This document shows positions 49,890 through 57,987 of a stretch of 64,000 nucleotides of DNA, one piece after another. The stretch covers positions 186,001 to 250,000 of the forward strand of contig NZ_CP035103.1 of NCBI RefSeq assembly GCF_006094695.1. Reading direction: 5' to 3'. The DNA comes from Kocuria rosea. GTDB taxonomy: Bacteria; Actinomycetota; Actinomycetes; Actinomycetales; Micrococcaceae. Each line of letters starts with the position of its first letter. Position 1 is the stretch's first letter. The translations under genes and the position numbers were made by a program. The notes beneath the pieces were generated by a model. It made no database searches and was not told the DNA's origin. It saw only the letters and a program-made list of their open reading frames with translations.

Positions 49890-51011
49890 TCAGGCGGCGG
49901 GCAGCAGCTCCGACCGGTCGACGACCTCCAGGCCGTGGGCCTCGCCGACCGAGCGGTGCGTCACGTGCCCGGCCATCGTGTTGAGCCCGGCGGCCAGGGC
50001 GGGGTCGGCCGCCAGCGCCGCGGTGACACCCTGGTCGGCCAGGGCCGCGGCGTAGCGCAGCGTGACGTTGGTCAGCGCGTAGGTCGAGGTGTTCGGCACC
50101 GCGCCGGGCATGTTCGCCACGCAGTAGAAGACGGTGTCGTGCACCGTGAAGACCGGGTCCTGGTGGGTGGTGGGGCGGCTGTCCTCGAAGCACCCGCCCT
50201 GGTCCACGGCGATGTCCACCAGGACGCTGCCCGGCTTCATCCGGGCGACCATCTCGTTGGTGACCAGCTTCGGGGCCTTGGCGCCGGGGATCAGCACGGA
50301 GCCCACGACGAGGTCCGCCTCGGTCACCGAGCGCTCGATCTCGAACCTGTTCGAGGCGACCGTGCGCAACCGGCCGGCGTACCGGTCGTCGAGCTCGCGC
50401 AGGCGGTCCACGTTCACGTCCAGGACGGTGACCTCCGCGCCCAGGCCGACAGCCATCGCCGCGGCGTTGGTGCCGGCCACCCCGGCGCCGATCACGGTGA
50501 CCTTGGCCGGGCGCACCCCCGGCACCCCGCCCAACAGCACGCCCTTGCCCCCGGCGGGGGCGGTCAGGGCGGCGGCCCCGGCCTGGACGGACAGCCGGCC
50601 GGCGACCTCGCTCATGGGGGCCAGCAGGGGCAGCCGCCGGTCGGCGGTCTGGACGGTCTCGTAGGCGATGGCGGTCACCCCGGACTCCAGCAGCGCCGCG
50701 GTGAGCTCGGGCTCGGCGGCCAGGTGCAGGTAGGTGAACAGCACCAGGCCCCGCCGGAACCGGTGGTACTCGGAGGCCACGGGCTCCTTGACCTTCAGCA
50801 CCAGGTCGGCGCGGGCCCACAGCTCGTCGGCGTCGGCCACGAGCTCGGCCCCGGCGGCGGTGTAGTCCTCGTCGGGGATGCCCGAGCCGGTGCCGGCGCC
50901 GGCCTCCACGAGAACGCGGTGGCCGTGGGCGACCAGTTCGTGGACCCCTGAGGCGGTGATGGCCACGCGGTGCTCGTTGTTCTTCACTTCACGGGGGACG
51001 GAGACGATCAT
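49890..51011 (-). CDS. ald: Alanine dehydrogenase
   Basis: A 373-residue NAD-dependent enzyme interconverting L-alanine and pyruvate plus ammonia. It opens with the family start [19 protein letters not shown], carries the catalytic Lys in VLKVKEP and His in FTYLHLAAE, the NAD-binding [14 protein letters not shown] and the C-terminal Asp in [19 protein letters not shown] precedes the ATG weakly. It diverges from an AldR-like Lrp regulator, the arrangement known from mycobacteria, where alanine relieves or activates ald. Confidence 0.95.
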   Translation of the reverse strand: MIVSVPREVKNNEHRVAITASGVHELVAHGHRVLVEAGAGTGSGIPDEDYTAAGAELVADADELWARADLVLKVKEPVASEYHRFRRGLVLFTYLHLAAEPELTAALLESGVTAIAYETVQTADRRLPLLAPMSEVAGRLSVQAGAAALTAPAGGKGVLLGGVPGVRPAKVTVIGAGVAGTNAAAMAVGLGAEVTVLDVNVDRLRELDDRYAGRLRTVASNRFEIERSVTEADLVVGSVLIPGAKAPKLVTNEMVARMKPGSVLVDIAVDQGGCFEDSRPTTHQDPVFTVHDTVFYCVANMPGAVPNTSTYALTNVTLRYAAALADQGVTAALAADPALAAGLNTMAGHVTHRSVGEAHGLEVVDRSELLPAA

Positions 51012-51123
51012 CGGGGTCCTTCTTCCGCAGGAAACGTAGACTGGGTGGAATCAAGCTACGGTTTGCGGCCGTGTCCGTGGGCTTTTTCGCCGATCCTTCG
51101 GCAATCGACCGAGAAGTGGCGGA
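51012..51123. promoter_or_regulatory. ald/Lrp divergent promoter
   Basis: The interval holds GCCGA-n4-TCGGC at 51089-51102 and several TTCGGC/ACCGAG-like half-sites, plus a TACGTT/TAGCTT -10-like element toward ald. These are probable AldR boxes. Confidence 0.4.
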
Positions 51124-51633
51124 ATGATGGACAATGTGAGCCACGACACGCGGCGCCCGTCGCAGGATCTGCGCCCGGCCCCCGAGCTGGACGATCTCGA
51201 CCGGCGCCTGCTCGCGCTGCTGCGGGAGAACTCCCGGATGACCAACCAGGCGCTCAGCGAGGCCCTCGGCGTGGCCCCGTCCACCTGTCTGGCCCGGATG
51301 AAGGGTCTGCAGCGCTCGGGCGTGATCCGCCGCTTCACGGTCGAGGTGGACCCCCGGGCGCTCGGGAGCACCATCGAGGCCCTCATCAGCGTGCGCCTGC
51401 GGCCGGGGGCCCGGCACCTGATGTCCGCGTTCGGCGAGGGGCTGAAGTCGGTGCCGGAGGTGTCCCAGTTCTTCTTCCTGGCGGGCTCGGACGACTTCCT
51501 GATCCACGTCACGGCGCGGGACACCGACCACATCCGCCAGTTCGTCCTCGAGCACCTGTCCTCCAACCAGGCGGTGGCGGCCACGCAGACCAGCCTGGTG
51601 TTCGAGCACGTCCAGGGGTCCGTGCAGATCTGA
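51124..51633 (+). CDS. Lrp/AsnC family regulator, AldR-like
   Basis: A 169-residue regulator with an N-terminal helix-turn-helix (LDDLDRRLLALLRENSRM, then NQALSEALGVAPSTCLARMKGL) and a RAM domain (ALISVRLRPGARHLM, FFLAGSDDFLIHV). It begins ATGATG; either codon may be used. Its divergent position to ald strongly suggests that it is the alanine-responsive regulator of that gene, as for mycobacterial AldR. It is distinct from the shorter Lrp protein at 11793. Confidence 0.88.
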   Translation: MMDNVSHDTRRPSQDLRPAPELDDLDRRLLALLRENSRMTNQALSEALGVAPSTCLARMKGLQRSGVIRRFTVEVDPRALGSTIEALISVRLRPGARHLMSAFGEGLKSVPEVSQFFFLAGSDDFLIHVTARDTDHIRQFVLEHLSSNQAVAATQTSLVFEHVQGSVQI

Positions 51634-51648
51634 CCGCCCCCGAGACTC

Positions 51649-52620
51649 TCAGCCGCGGCGGGGCGTCCCGGCCGCGGCGCCCTGCGCGCGGGCCCGCACG
51701 GCGGCGGCCGCCTCCTCGGCCACGAGGTCCGCGTTGATCGCGGCGGCCGCGCCGACCCCCGCTCCCGCCGCGGAGGAGACCATGGCCGAGAGGTCGCCGG
51801 CGTTGCCGGCCGCCCACACCCCGGGGACGTCGGTGCTGCCCATCGGGCCCGTGGCGATGAGCGCCCCCGCGGGGTGGTCGGTCAGGGTGCCGCCGAGCTG
51901 TTCGTACAGCTCGGCCCGGGCCGCGAACCGGGGCGCCACGACCAGGGCGTCCACCGGGACCTCCTGCCCGTCGGCGAGGACCACGGCGCGCAGCGCGTCC
52001 CCCTCGGCGCGCAGCCGCTGCACGGGCCCCTCGACCACCCGGATCCCGAGGGCGGAGAGCTGCTCCCAGGCCTCGGGGCCGGGGTCCGGCATCCGGTGCG
52101 GGAAGAAGGCGACGTCCTCGCTGAGCTGCCGGAAGAGCAGCGTCTGGTGGATGCTCATGGGTCCCGCGCCGAGCACGCCGATGCGCCGGCCGCGGACCTC
52201 CCACCCGTGGCAGTAGGGGCAGTGCAGCACGCTCCGCCCCCACAGCTCGGCCACGCCGGGCACGTCGGGCAGCTCGTCGACCAGTCCGGTGGCGAGCAGC
52301 AGCCGCCGCGCGCGCAGCACGCCGCCGCCGGCGAGACCGACCGTGAACCCCTCCTCCTCCGCCCGGGCGGTGACGGCGCGGTCCCGGAGGATCTCCGCCC
52401 CGTACTGCTCCGCCTCCCGCCGGCCGGCGGCCAGCAGCTCGAGCGGCGGGATCCCCTCCCGGCCGAGGAGGTTGTGCGCGCCGTCGGCCGGGGCGTTGCG
52501 GGGTTCGCCCGCGTCCACCACGACCACCGAGCGCAGGGAGCGCGCCAGGGCGACGGCGGCGCTCAGGCCGGCCGCGCCGCCTCCGACGACGACGACGTCG
52601 TACGCGGAAATGCTGTTCAT
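51649..52620 (-). CDS. Thioredoxin-reductase-like FAD oxidoreductase
   Basis: A 323-residue flavoprotein: FAD loop VVVVGGGAAGLSAAVALA, redox-active CPYCHG (Cys pair near residues 132-135), NAD(P) loop IGVLGAGPMSIHQ and the C-terminal VWAAGNAGD. The CxxC followed by HG and the absence of a normal TrxR ATC motif resemble the stand-alone dithiol oxidases/TrxR-like proteins, so thioredoxin need not be its partner. It is the second gene after the methyltransferase (26 bases apart) in a unit facing the XRE-cupin regulator. Confidence 0.82.
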   Translation of the reverse strand: MNSISAYDVVVVGGGAAGLSAAVALARSLRSVVVVDAGEPRNAPADGAHNLLGREGIPPLELLAAGRREAEQYGAEILRDRAVTARAEEEGFTVGLAGGGVLRARRLLLATGLVDELPDVPGVAELWGRSVLHCPYCHGWEVRGRRIGVLGAGPMSIHQTLLFRQLSEDVAFFPHRMPDPGPEAWEQLSALGIRVVEGPVQRLRAEGDALRAVVLADGQEVPVDALVVAPRFAARAELYEQLGGTLTDHPAGALIATGPMGSTDVPGVWAAGNAGDLSAMVSSAAGAGVGAAAAINADLVAEEAAAAVRARAQGAAAGTPRRG

Positions 52621-52646
52621 GGTCCGTGTCCTCTCGTGCTGGTGGT

Positions 52647-53504
52647 TCATGCCCGGTGCGCCGCCCAGACGATGCGTCCGGCGCGCAGCACCAGGTCCTC
52701 CCGGTGCAGGGCCGCGCCGGGGGAGTCCTCGGTGAGCAGGTGCTCGAGGGCGAGCAGGTCGTCGGCGGCCAACCGGCCGGCGAGGACCGGGAGGGCGCGG
52801 CGCAGCCAGAGGTCCGCCCAGCGCCCCGTGCCGGGCGGGGCCGGCAGCGCCTCGACGCTGAACCGGCGCCGACCCGCCGGCCGGAAGCCGGCCTTCTCCA
52901 GACGGGGTCCCCAGTCGGGCACGGCGTTCCAGTGGGCCCGGGAGAGGACCTCGTGGCAGCGGCGCTCCAGGCCCGGGCGGCCGATCCCGATGTCCTCGGG
53001 CAGGAACCGCGGCAGCGCGTCCATCTCCACGACCGCCAGGAGACCGCCGGGGCGCATCCCGGCATGGAGCTCGCGCAGCAGCCGGTCCGGCGCGGCGAGC
53101 TCGTGCAGCGAGGAGGCCGCCCAGGCGAGGTCGACCGCCCCGACCTCGGGCCAGGCGGTGTCCAGATCGGCCTGCACCGTGCGGATCCGGTCGGACGGGC
53201 CCGGTGCGCCGGCCGCGGCGCGGAGCCGCTCGAGCCTCGGTGCCGACCGGTCGATCGCGACGATCTGCGCCGACGGGAAGCGGCGGGCCAGGAGCCGGCT
53301 GCCGGGCCCGGTGCCCGCGCCGATGTCCGCGACCGTGCCCGGCGCGCTGCGGACCTGCTGGGCGACCCAGTCGAGGACCTCCTCCAGCAGCGGGCCCAGG
53401 ATCTCGGCGTCCAGCTCGAGCAGCTCGGCCAGTCCGTCGTCGTCGTGCTGTGCGAGGTGGGTGTGGTGCCCCGCCGTCGGGTGCGGGGAGTCGTGCGGTG
53501 TCAT
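52647..53504 (-). CDS. SAM-dependent methyltransferase
   Basis: A 285-residue class I methyltransferase. Motif I reads TVADIGAGTGPGSRLLA, the acidic end of strand 2 IVAIDRSAPRLERL, and VDLAWAASSLHELAAPDRLLREL is motif IV/post-I. The N-terminal His/Asp-rich GHHTHLAQHDDDGL precedes the fold. ATG at 53504 follows TACCGT by six bases, so it is probably leaderless. The acceptor is unknown. It shares a divergent operator with the XRE-cupin regulator and is co-transcribed with a CPYC flavoprotein. Confidence 0.82.
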   Translation of the reverse strand: MTPHDSPHPTAGHHTHLAQHDDDGLAELLELDAEILGPLLEEVLDWVAQQVRSAPGTVADIGAGTGPGSRLLARRFPSAQIVAIDRSAPRLERLRAAAGAPGPSDRIRTVQADLDTAWPEVGAVDLAWAASSLHELAAPDRLLRELHAGMRPGGLLAVVEMDALPRFLPEDIGIGRPGLERRCHEVLSRAHWNAVPDWGPRLEKAGFRPAGRRRFSVEALPAPPGTGRWADLWLRRALPVLAGRLAADDLLALEHLLTEDSPGAALHREDLVLRAGRIVWAAHRA

Positions 53505-53524
53505 GCCTCCACGGTAGGCGCAAA

Positions 53525-53539
53525 ATGCCTTTGAGGCAT
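53525..53539. promoter_or_regulatory. Perfect 15-bp palindromic operator between methyltransferase and XRE-cupin genes
   Basis: ATGCCT-TTG-AGGCAT lies between the divergent starts. It abuts the TACACT -10 (53539-53544) of the regulator and covers the -35 region of the methyltransferase (-10 TACCGT at 53511-53516), so one bound dimer could shut both promoters. Confidence 0.75.
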
Positions 53540-53551
53540 ACACTCTTGCCC

Positions 53552-54202
53552 ATGACGCAAGAACTCGACCTGGACGCCGTGATTCGCCGCCGTATCCGCG
53601 GTCTCCGGCTGGCGCGCGGCTGGTCCCTGGACGCGCTCGCGGCCCGGTGCCACCTCAGCCCGTCCACGCTGAGCCGGCTCGAGACCGGGCACCGCAGGAT
53701 CGCTCTCGACCAGCTGGTGCCCATCGCCCGGGCGCTCGACACCTCGCTCGACCAGCTCGTCGAGTCCCCCGAGGACGAGGACGTGGTGATCCGCCCGCAG
53801 CCCAGCAGCACGCCGGGGCTGACCATGTGGTTGCTGTCCTCCGAGCGGGCCCTGCACGGGATGACCGTGGCCAAGATGCGCATCCTGCCGGGCCCGCCGC
53901 CCGCACCGGACCGGCTGGCGGTGCACCCGGGCCGGGACTGGTTCACCGTGCTCTCCGGGACCGCCCGTCTGTATCTGGGCGAGCGGGTCGTGGTGGTCGA
54001 GGCCGGTCAGGCGGCGCAGTTCTCCACGATGGTCCCGCACGCCATCGTGGCGCAGGGCGGGCCGGTGGAGATCCTCACCGTGCTCGACCACGACGGCGAG
54101 CGCGCCCATCTGCACGCGGACGAGCCTGCCGAGGACCGGAGGGCGCCGGCGCCGGCCGACCGCCCGGCACCCGGCCAGGACGGACCCGACCCGGCCGGGT
54201 GA
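53552..54202 (+). CDS. XRE family regulator with cupin sensor domain
   Basis: A 216-residue regulator: XRE helix-turn-helix at residues 12-68 (RRRIRGLRLARGWSLDALA, HLSPSTLSRLETGHRRI) and a cupin domain from about 100 to 185 (HPGRDWFTVLSGTARLYLGE, VEAGQAAQFSTMVPHAI). The tail is Pro/Ala/Asp-rich. The ATG is seven bases after TACACT, thus leaderless. It diverges from the methyltransferase-flavoprotein unit and probably represses it through the 15-bp palindrome. Its last 196 bases are overlapped on the other strand by the open frame of the next permease. Confidence 0.85.
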   Translation: MTQELDLDAVIRRRIRGLRLARGWSLDALAARCHLSPSTLSRLETGHRRIALDQLVPIARALDTSLDQLVESPEDEDVVIRPQPSSTPGLTMWLLSSERALHGMTVAKMRILPGPPPAPDRLAVHPGRDWFTVLSGTARLYLGERVVVVEAGQAAQFSTMVPHAIVAQGGPVEILTVLDHDGERAHLHADEPAEDRRAPAPADRPAPGQDGPDPAG

Positions 54203-55626
54203 GGTGCGGCCGGGGCCGCCGGGGCGCCCGGCCGGCGGGCCGCTCGGCTCAGGCGCCCGGTGCCGCCGGCGCCCTCGGCGCGCCCCGACCGCCCGCGCCG
54301 CGCGGCCGGACCGGCCGGGCCCGGGAACTGCGGGATCAGCGCCACCGACCCGGCGGCGACCAGGGCCACGGCGGCGAAGACGATGAAGTTCCACTGGAAC
54401 GGCAGGGCCATCGAACCGATCCAGCCGCCGATGAGCGGGCCCGAGATCGCGCCGATCCGGGCGAAGGACAGGGCCCAGCCGGTGGCGGTGGCCCGGGAGT
54501 GGGCGGGGTAGTACTCGGCCACCCAGCCGGTGAGCACCAGCGAGGTGGAGATCGAGCCGATGCCGGCCAGGGCCACGAACACGTAGTTGACCACGATGCT
54601 GTTGGGGAACATCAGCAGCAGGATCCCCGCCCCGCCCAGCAGGTAGAAGACCACCAGGATCAGCTTCTTGCCGTAGGCGTCCGCGGCGCGGCCCAGGGCG
54701 ATGCCGCCGGCGGCCGAGGCGAGGCTGAAGACCACCAGGAACGTCAGGGCCGGGCCGAGCTCGTAGCCGGCCGAGCGCATGATCGAGGGCAGCCACGTGT
54801 TGAGGCCGTAGACCAGGACCATGCCGCAGAACAGGGAGACCCAGAAGAACACCGTGGCGGTCAGGTAGCCGCCGGAGAACATCGCCGCCAGGGACTGCTT
54901 CCAGCCGACGGATCGCGCCTTCGCCTCCTCGGAGCGCACCGGCGTCCAGTCGCCCTCGACGAACGGTGTCACGTGCAGCCGCGCGGCCAGGCGGGCGGCC
55001 TCCTCGCGGCGGCCCTTGCCCATGAGGTACTCGAGGGACTCGGGCAGCAGCCTGGCCACCAGCGGCAGCAGGACCACGGGCAGGAACCCGACGCCGACCA
55101 CCCAGCGCCAGCCCAGCGTGGGCAGCAGGACGATCGCCACGAGCGCGGCGGCCAGGATGCCGAGGGAGTAGCCGGAGTACATCACGCCGTAGTTGAAGGA
55201 CCGGCGCCGCGGCGCCGAGTACTCGATGGTCAGGGCCGCGGCCACCGGGATGATCCCGCCCATGCCCAGGCCGCCGAGCAGCCGGAAGAGCCCGAAGACC
55301 TCCGGGGTGGGGGCCAGCGCGGCGCCCAGCTGCATGGTGGTGAAGATGGCCATCGAGACCAGCAGCATCCTCCTCCGGCCGATCCGGTCCGAGAGCGTGC
55401 CGATGACCATGGCCCCGATGAGCATGCCGACGAGGGCGTAGGAGCCGAGGCCGCCGAGCTCCAGCGGGGTGAGGTCCCACTCCCGGTGCTCCGCGAGGGC
55501 GGGCAGCACGGCGCCGAGCACGCCGACGTCGTACCCCTCGGCCAGGATCGCGAGCCAGCAGGCGAGCAGCACCCGGTTGGTGGTCCTCGGCGGGACGGGC
55601 CACGCGGCGGTGGTGGGACTGGTCAT
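54007..55626 (-). CDS. MFS transporter, aromatic acid/H+ symporter-like, with anomalous C-terminal extension
   Basis: A 539-codon frame. Residues 1-435 form a full 12-helix permease of the AAHS/sugar-porter-like group: LAILAEGYDVGVLGAVLPAL in TM1, GTLSDRIGRRRML in loop 2-3, GLGMGGIIPVAAALTIEYSAPRRR. The family normally ends soon after the last helix (near 54300), but no stop occurs in phase until 54007, so about 100 low-complexity residues are added, encoded opposite the XRE gene. A stop in another phase at 54248-54250 suggests a frameshift by mutation or sequencing error. GAAGGA precedes the ATG. Confidence 0.75.
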   Translation of the reverse strand: MTSPTTAAWPVPPRTTNRVLLACWLAILAEGYDVGVLGAVLPALAEHREWDLTPLELGGLGSYALVGMLIGAMVIGTLSDRIGRRRMLLVSMAIFTTMQLGAALAPTPEVFGLFRLLGGLGMGGIIPVAAALTIEYSAPRRRSFNYGVMYSGYSLGILAAALVAIVLLPTLGWRWVVGVGFLPVVLLPLVARLLPESLEYLMGKGRREEAARLAARLHVTPFVEGDWTPVRSEEAKARSVGWKQSLAAMFSGGYLTATVFFWVSLFCGMVLVYGLNTWLPSIMRSAGYELGPALTFLVVFSLASAAGGIALGRAADAYGKKLILVVFYLLGGAGILLLMFPNSIVVNYVFVALAGIGSISTSLVLTGWVAEYYPAHSRATATGWALSFARIGAISGPLIGGWIGSMALPFQWNFIVFAAVALVAAGSVALIPQFPGPAGPAARRGRSGRAEGAGGTGRLSRAARRPGAPAAPAAPHPAGSGPSWPGAGRSAGAGALRSSAGSSACRWARSPSWSSTVRISTGPPCATMACGTIVENCAA

Positions 55627-55792
55627 GCGGGGAAGTCCTTCGAAAGGCGGCGGGACGCCGGGGCGCCGGGCGGGGCGCGGGCGCTCGCCGGGGTGACCGG
55701 GACCCCTCGATTCTAGGGAACGCCCGGGGCGGGACGGTGGCGCCGGACGGGTGGCGGGGCCGGTGCGAATAATTGCCGTCCCCGCCCGGTTG

Positions 55793-55798
55793 TACAGT
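55793..55798 (+). promoter_or_regulatory. TACAGT -10 box of the glucokinase gene
   Basis: TACAGT lies 59 bases before the ATG, predicting a start near 55805 and a leader of about 50 bases. A -35 is not obvious. Confidence 0.4.
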
Positions 55799-55856
55799 CG
55801 AACAGGCGCCGCCCGCTCGAGGGCGCGCCGTCCCCGCCTCGATCCAGGACCGTGAG

Positions 55857-56717
55857 ATGACCTGTGCCCTGCCGTCCGTCCGGACGCCCCCGACCGTCCC
55901 GCCCGTCTCCGCCGGGGGCGACGACGACGCCCGCTGCCTCGGGGTGGACATCGGCGGAACGACCATCAAGTACGCGGTGGTGGACCCGGTCCGCGGCACC
56001 ACCGTGGGCCCGGTGCGCCGGGTGCCCACGCCCGCGCCGGCCACCCCGGCCGCGGTGGTGGCCGTCCTGCGCGGGGTCCTGGAGAAGCTGGAGCGCGCGC
56101 CCGGGCCGGGCGTGCCCCTGGCCGGGGTCGGCGTGGGCGTCCCGGCGATCATCGACCACGGCATCGCCCGCTCCGCCGCCCACCTCGACGACTCCTGGAT
56201 CGGCACGGACGCCCGGGAGCTGCTCGCCGCCGGACTGGGGCGCGAGGTCGCGGTGCTCAACGACGCCGACGCCGCCGGGCTGGCCGAGGTGCGCTTCGGC
56301 GCCGCCCGGGGCGCGAGCGGGACGGTGCTGGTGATCACGCTGGGCACCGGGATCGGCTCGGCGCTGTTCCTGGACGGGGAGCTGATCCCCAACAGTGAGT
56401 TCGGCCACGTGTGGCTGGACGGCCGGGACGTGGACGGCTGGGCCGGCGCCTCCGCCCGGATGGAGGAGGCCCTGGACTGGCCGACCTACACGGACCGGCT
56501 CCAGCGCTACCTGTCCCACCTCGAGCGCCTGATCTCCCCGGATCTCATCGTCCTCGGCGGAGGCATCAGCGAACGGCACCAGGAGTTCCTGCCGCACCTG
56601 CGGCTGCGCGCCCGCGTGGCCCCCGCGCAGCTGCGCAACGCCGCCGGCATCGTCGGCGCCGGCCGCCAGGCCCACCTCGGCGCCCTGCGGGCGTCCGGCC
56701 TCGTCGGCAGCCGCTGA
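55857..56717 (+). CDS. ppgK: Polyphosphate/ATP glucokinase (ROK family)
   Basis: A 286-residue sugar kinase that phosphorylates glucose using polyphosphate or ATP. Motifs: phosphate loop LGVDIGGTTIKYAVVD, sugar-binding VLNDADAAGLAEV with the catalytic Asp, TLGTGIGSALFLDG and the EFGHVW segment in place of the ROK zinc site. The missing CXCGXXGC zinc motif of ordinary ROK kinases and these elements are characteristic of actinobacterial PpgK. About 25 Pro/Val-rich residues precede the fold; the ATG at 55857 is the first reasonable start. Single gene. Confidence 0.88.
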   Translation: MTCALPSVRTPPTVPPVSAGGDDDARCLGVDIGGTTIKYAVVDPVRGTTVGPVRRVPTPAPATPAAVVAVLRGVLEKLERAPGPGVPLAGVGVGVPAIIDHGIARSAAHLDDSWIGTDARELLAAGLGREVAVLNDADAAGLAEVRFGAARGASGTVLVITLGTGIGSALFLDGELIPNSEFGHVWLDGRDVDGWAGASARMEEALDWPTYTDRLQRYLSHLERLISPDLIVLGGGISERHQEFLPHLRLRARVAPAQLRNAAGIVGAGRQAHLGALRASGLVGSR

Positions 56718-56731
56718 GCCGGATCGGGGCA

Positions 56732-56911
56732 TCAGCCCCTGGTGTGCTCCGGCATCGGGGGAGCCTCATCGGGCCGCCGGGCGGTCTCCCGGGCGTCCCG
56801 CGGGCCGGTGCCCGCGGCGGTGGACCGCCGTTCCGGCAACGCACCGGGCCGCCCCCGGTCCTGCTGCTCCAGCCGGCAGAGCGCGGCGTTGTTCATGTTG
56901 ATCGTGATCAC
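56732..56911 (-). CDS. Small 59-residue protein of unknown function
   Basis: A short frame reading VITINMNNAALCRLEQQDRG at its start and ending PEHTRG. GTG at 56911 has GAGGGG eight bases upstream and a TACATT -10 on the minus strand (plus 56942-56947) about 30 bases upstream, so promoter, ribosome site and start agree. The product is hydrophilic and Arg/Pro/Glu-rich. No family is recognised; an in-phase ATG at residue 6 is an alternative start. Confidence 0.5.
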   Translation of the reverse strand: MITINMNNAALCRLEQQDRGRPGALPERRSTAAGTGPRDARETARRPDEAPPMPEHTRG

Positions 56912-56947
56912 GGCATCGACCCCTCGTAGCTCATGTCAGTGAATGTA

Positions 56948-57261
56948 GGCGCGCGGCGGGGCCGCACCGCAGACCGCGGGGCGTTCCGTGCGTCACACTC
57001 GGCTGTGCCGTCTGTCCGCCCAGGTCAGAAGAGGGTCGGGGGCTCGGTGACTGTGACTCTGTGACGCCCCGCGACGCCCGGGGCGCCGGAGTCTGCAAGT
57101 TCGTGCACCGCGGCCGGCGGGCCGTGGACCGATGCGAAGGACTCTTCCCCTGTGTGACGTGGCTCTCTATCATGGGAAGGGACAGCGTGGTCGAGCACAC
57201 CCGCCCGGCACCGGGACCTTCTGCAGCTCCCGATGCGCTCGCACGACTGGAGATCCCCGCC
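56948..57261 (+). promoter_or_regulatory. Non-coding interval before the 115-residue protein
   Basis: This stretch of about 310 bases holds a 7-bp hairpin (57065-57071 with 57079-57085), short TGTGAC repeats near 57040-57062, and a TATCAT -10-like box at 57168-57173 preceded 17 bases upstream by a weak TTCCCC -35. No further gene is convincing. Confidence 0.4.
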
Positions 57262-57609
57262 ATGAGCCTTTCCGAACTGACCCCTGTTCCCGACGACACG
57301 GGACCCCTCGACGTCCTCCCCGGCATCGGCGTGGGTCCGGTGGTCGACCCGATCTCGTCCATCACCGTCTCCCACGTGGCGCGCTACCGGATGCGCACCG
57401 ACCGCGCGGGGCTGAACCTGCGGGCGGGCGAGATGGTGCTGTGCGCGCCCTACGACCCGGTCGAGCTGGGCATGGTCGTCCTGGTGCGCTGCGAGGCTGA
57501 CGGGTACAGCCCGGGCGCCCTGGTCCCGGCGTCCGACGTCGAGTACCTCGAACCGGCCGGCCCGTCCTTCGGCCCGTTCGTCTGGGGCACTCCCGGCGTC
57601 CGCGGCTGA
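57262..57609 (+). CDS. Hypothetical protein, 115 residues
   Basis: A small soluble protein starting MSLSELTPVPDDTGPLDVL, with ITVSHVARYRMRTDRAGLNL and EMVLCAPYDPVELGMVVLVRCEADGY in the middle, suggesting a compact beta-sheet fold. ATG at 57262 is chosen for GGAG eight bases upstream; ATG at 57172 would add 30 residues but lies on the -10 box. I recognise no family. It converges with the DUF2945 gene. Confidence 0.6.
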   Translation: MSLSELTPVPDDTGPLDVLPGIGVGPVVDPISSITVSHVARYRMRTDRAGLNLRAGEMVLCAPYDPVELGMVVLVRCEADGYSPGALVPASDVEYLEPAGPSFGPFVWGTPGVRG

Positions 57610-57673
57610 ACGCCGCGTCCCGCCCGACTGCCGCCGCGCCCGTCCTCGGGCCCGCGGCGGGGCAGGTCTCCGG

Positions 57674-57877
57674 CTAGGCCTCGGTGAGGGCGTCCGCCTT
57701 GTGGGTCGCGCGGGCCCCGGAGCTGTCGGACTCCACGATGTAGTGCGGATCGTCCGTGCTCGCGCGGTACGTGCGTCCGTCGAGCTCGAAGTCCTCGGTC
57801 TTCTTCTCGACGACCTTCCCCTCGGTCCTGCCCTGCGGGGTGTTCCACGTGACCCTGGTGCCCTTGTTCAGGCTCAT
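57674..57877 (-). CDS. DUF2945 (HVA1 TUDOR-like) small protein
   Basis: A 67-residue protein matching the hypervirulence-associated TUDOR domain family: GTRVTWNTPQGRTEGKVVEK at the start and PHYIVESDSSGARATHKADAL at the end, close to the normal full length. These small proteins are widespread and of unknown role. The start has AGGAGCAG upstream. It is a single gene located just downstream of the DHA2 exporter gene. Confidence 0.85.
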   Translation of the reverse strand: MSLNKGTRVTWNTPQGRTEGKVVEKKTEDFELDGRTYRASTDDPHYIVESDSSGARATHKADALTEA

Positions 57878-57987
57878 CCGCTGCTCCTCTGCTCGTCGGT
57901 TCCGGAGCTCGTCCGGTCCGGTGCGCGTGCGCCCCGGGGCCGCCGGCCGTGCGCCGTCCTCAGCCTACGGAGCGCTCCGCGTCCCGG

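Noticed and set aside
56742..56942. 66-codon plus-strand frame downstream of ppgK
   Set aside because: No ribosome site; Cys/Ser/Arg-rich composition; it is opposite the better supported 59-residue minus-strand gene.
57172..57261. Upstream ATG extending the 115-residue protein by 30 residues
   Set aside because: The ATG overlaps the TATCAT -10-like box and has no ribosome site, while ATG 57262 has GGAG at good spacing.
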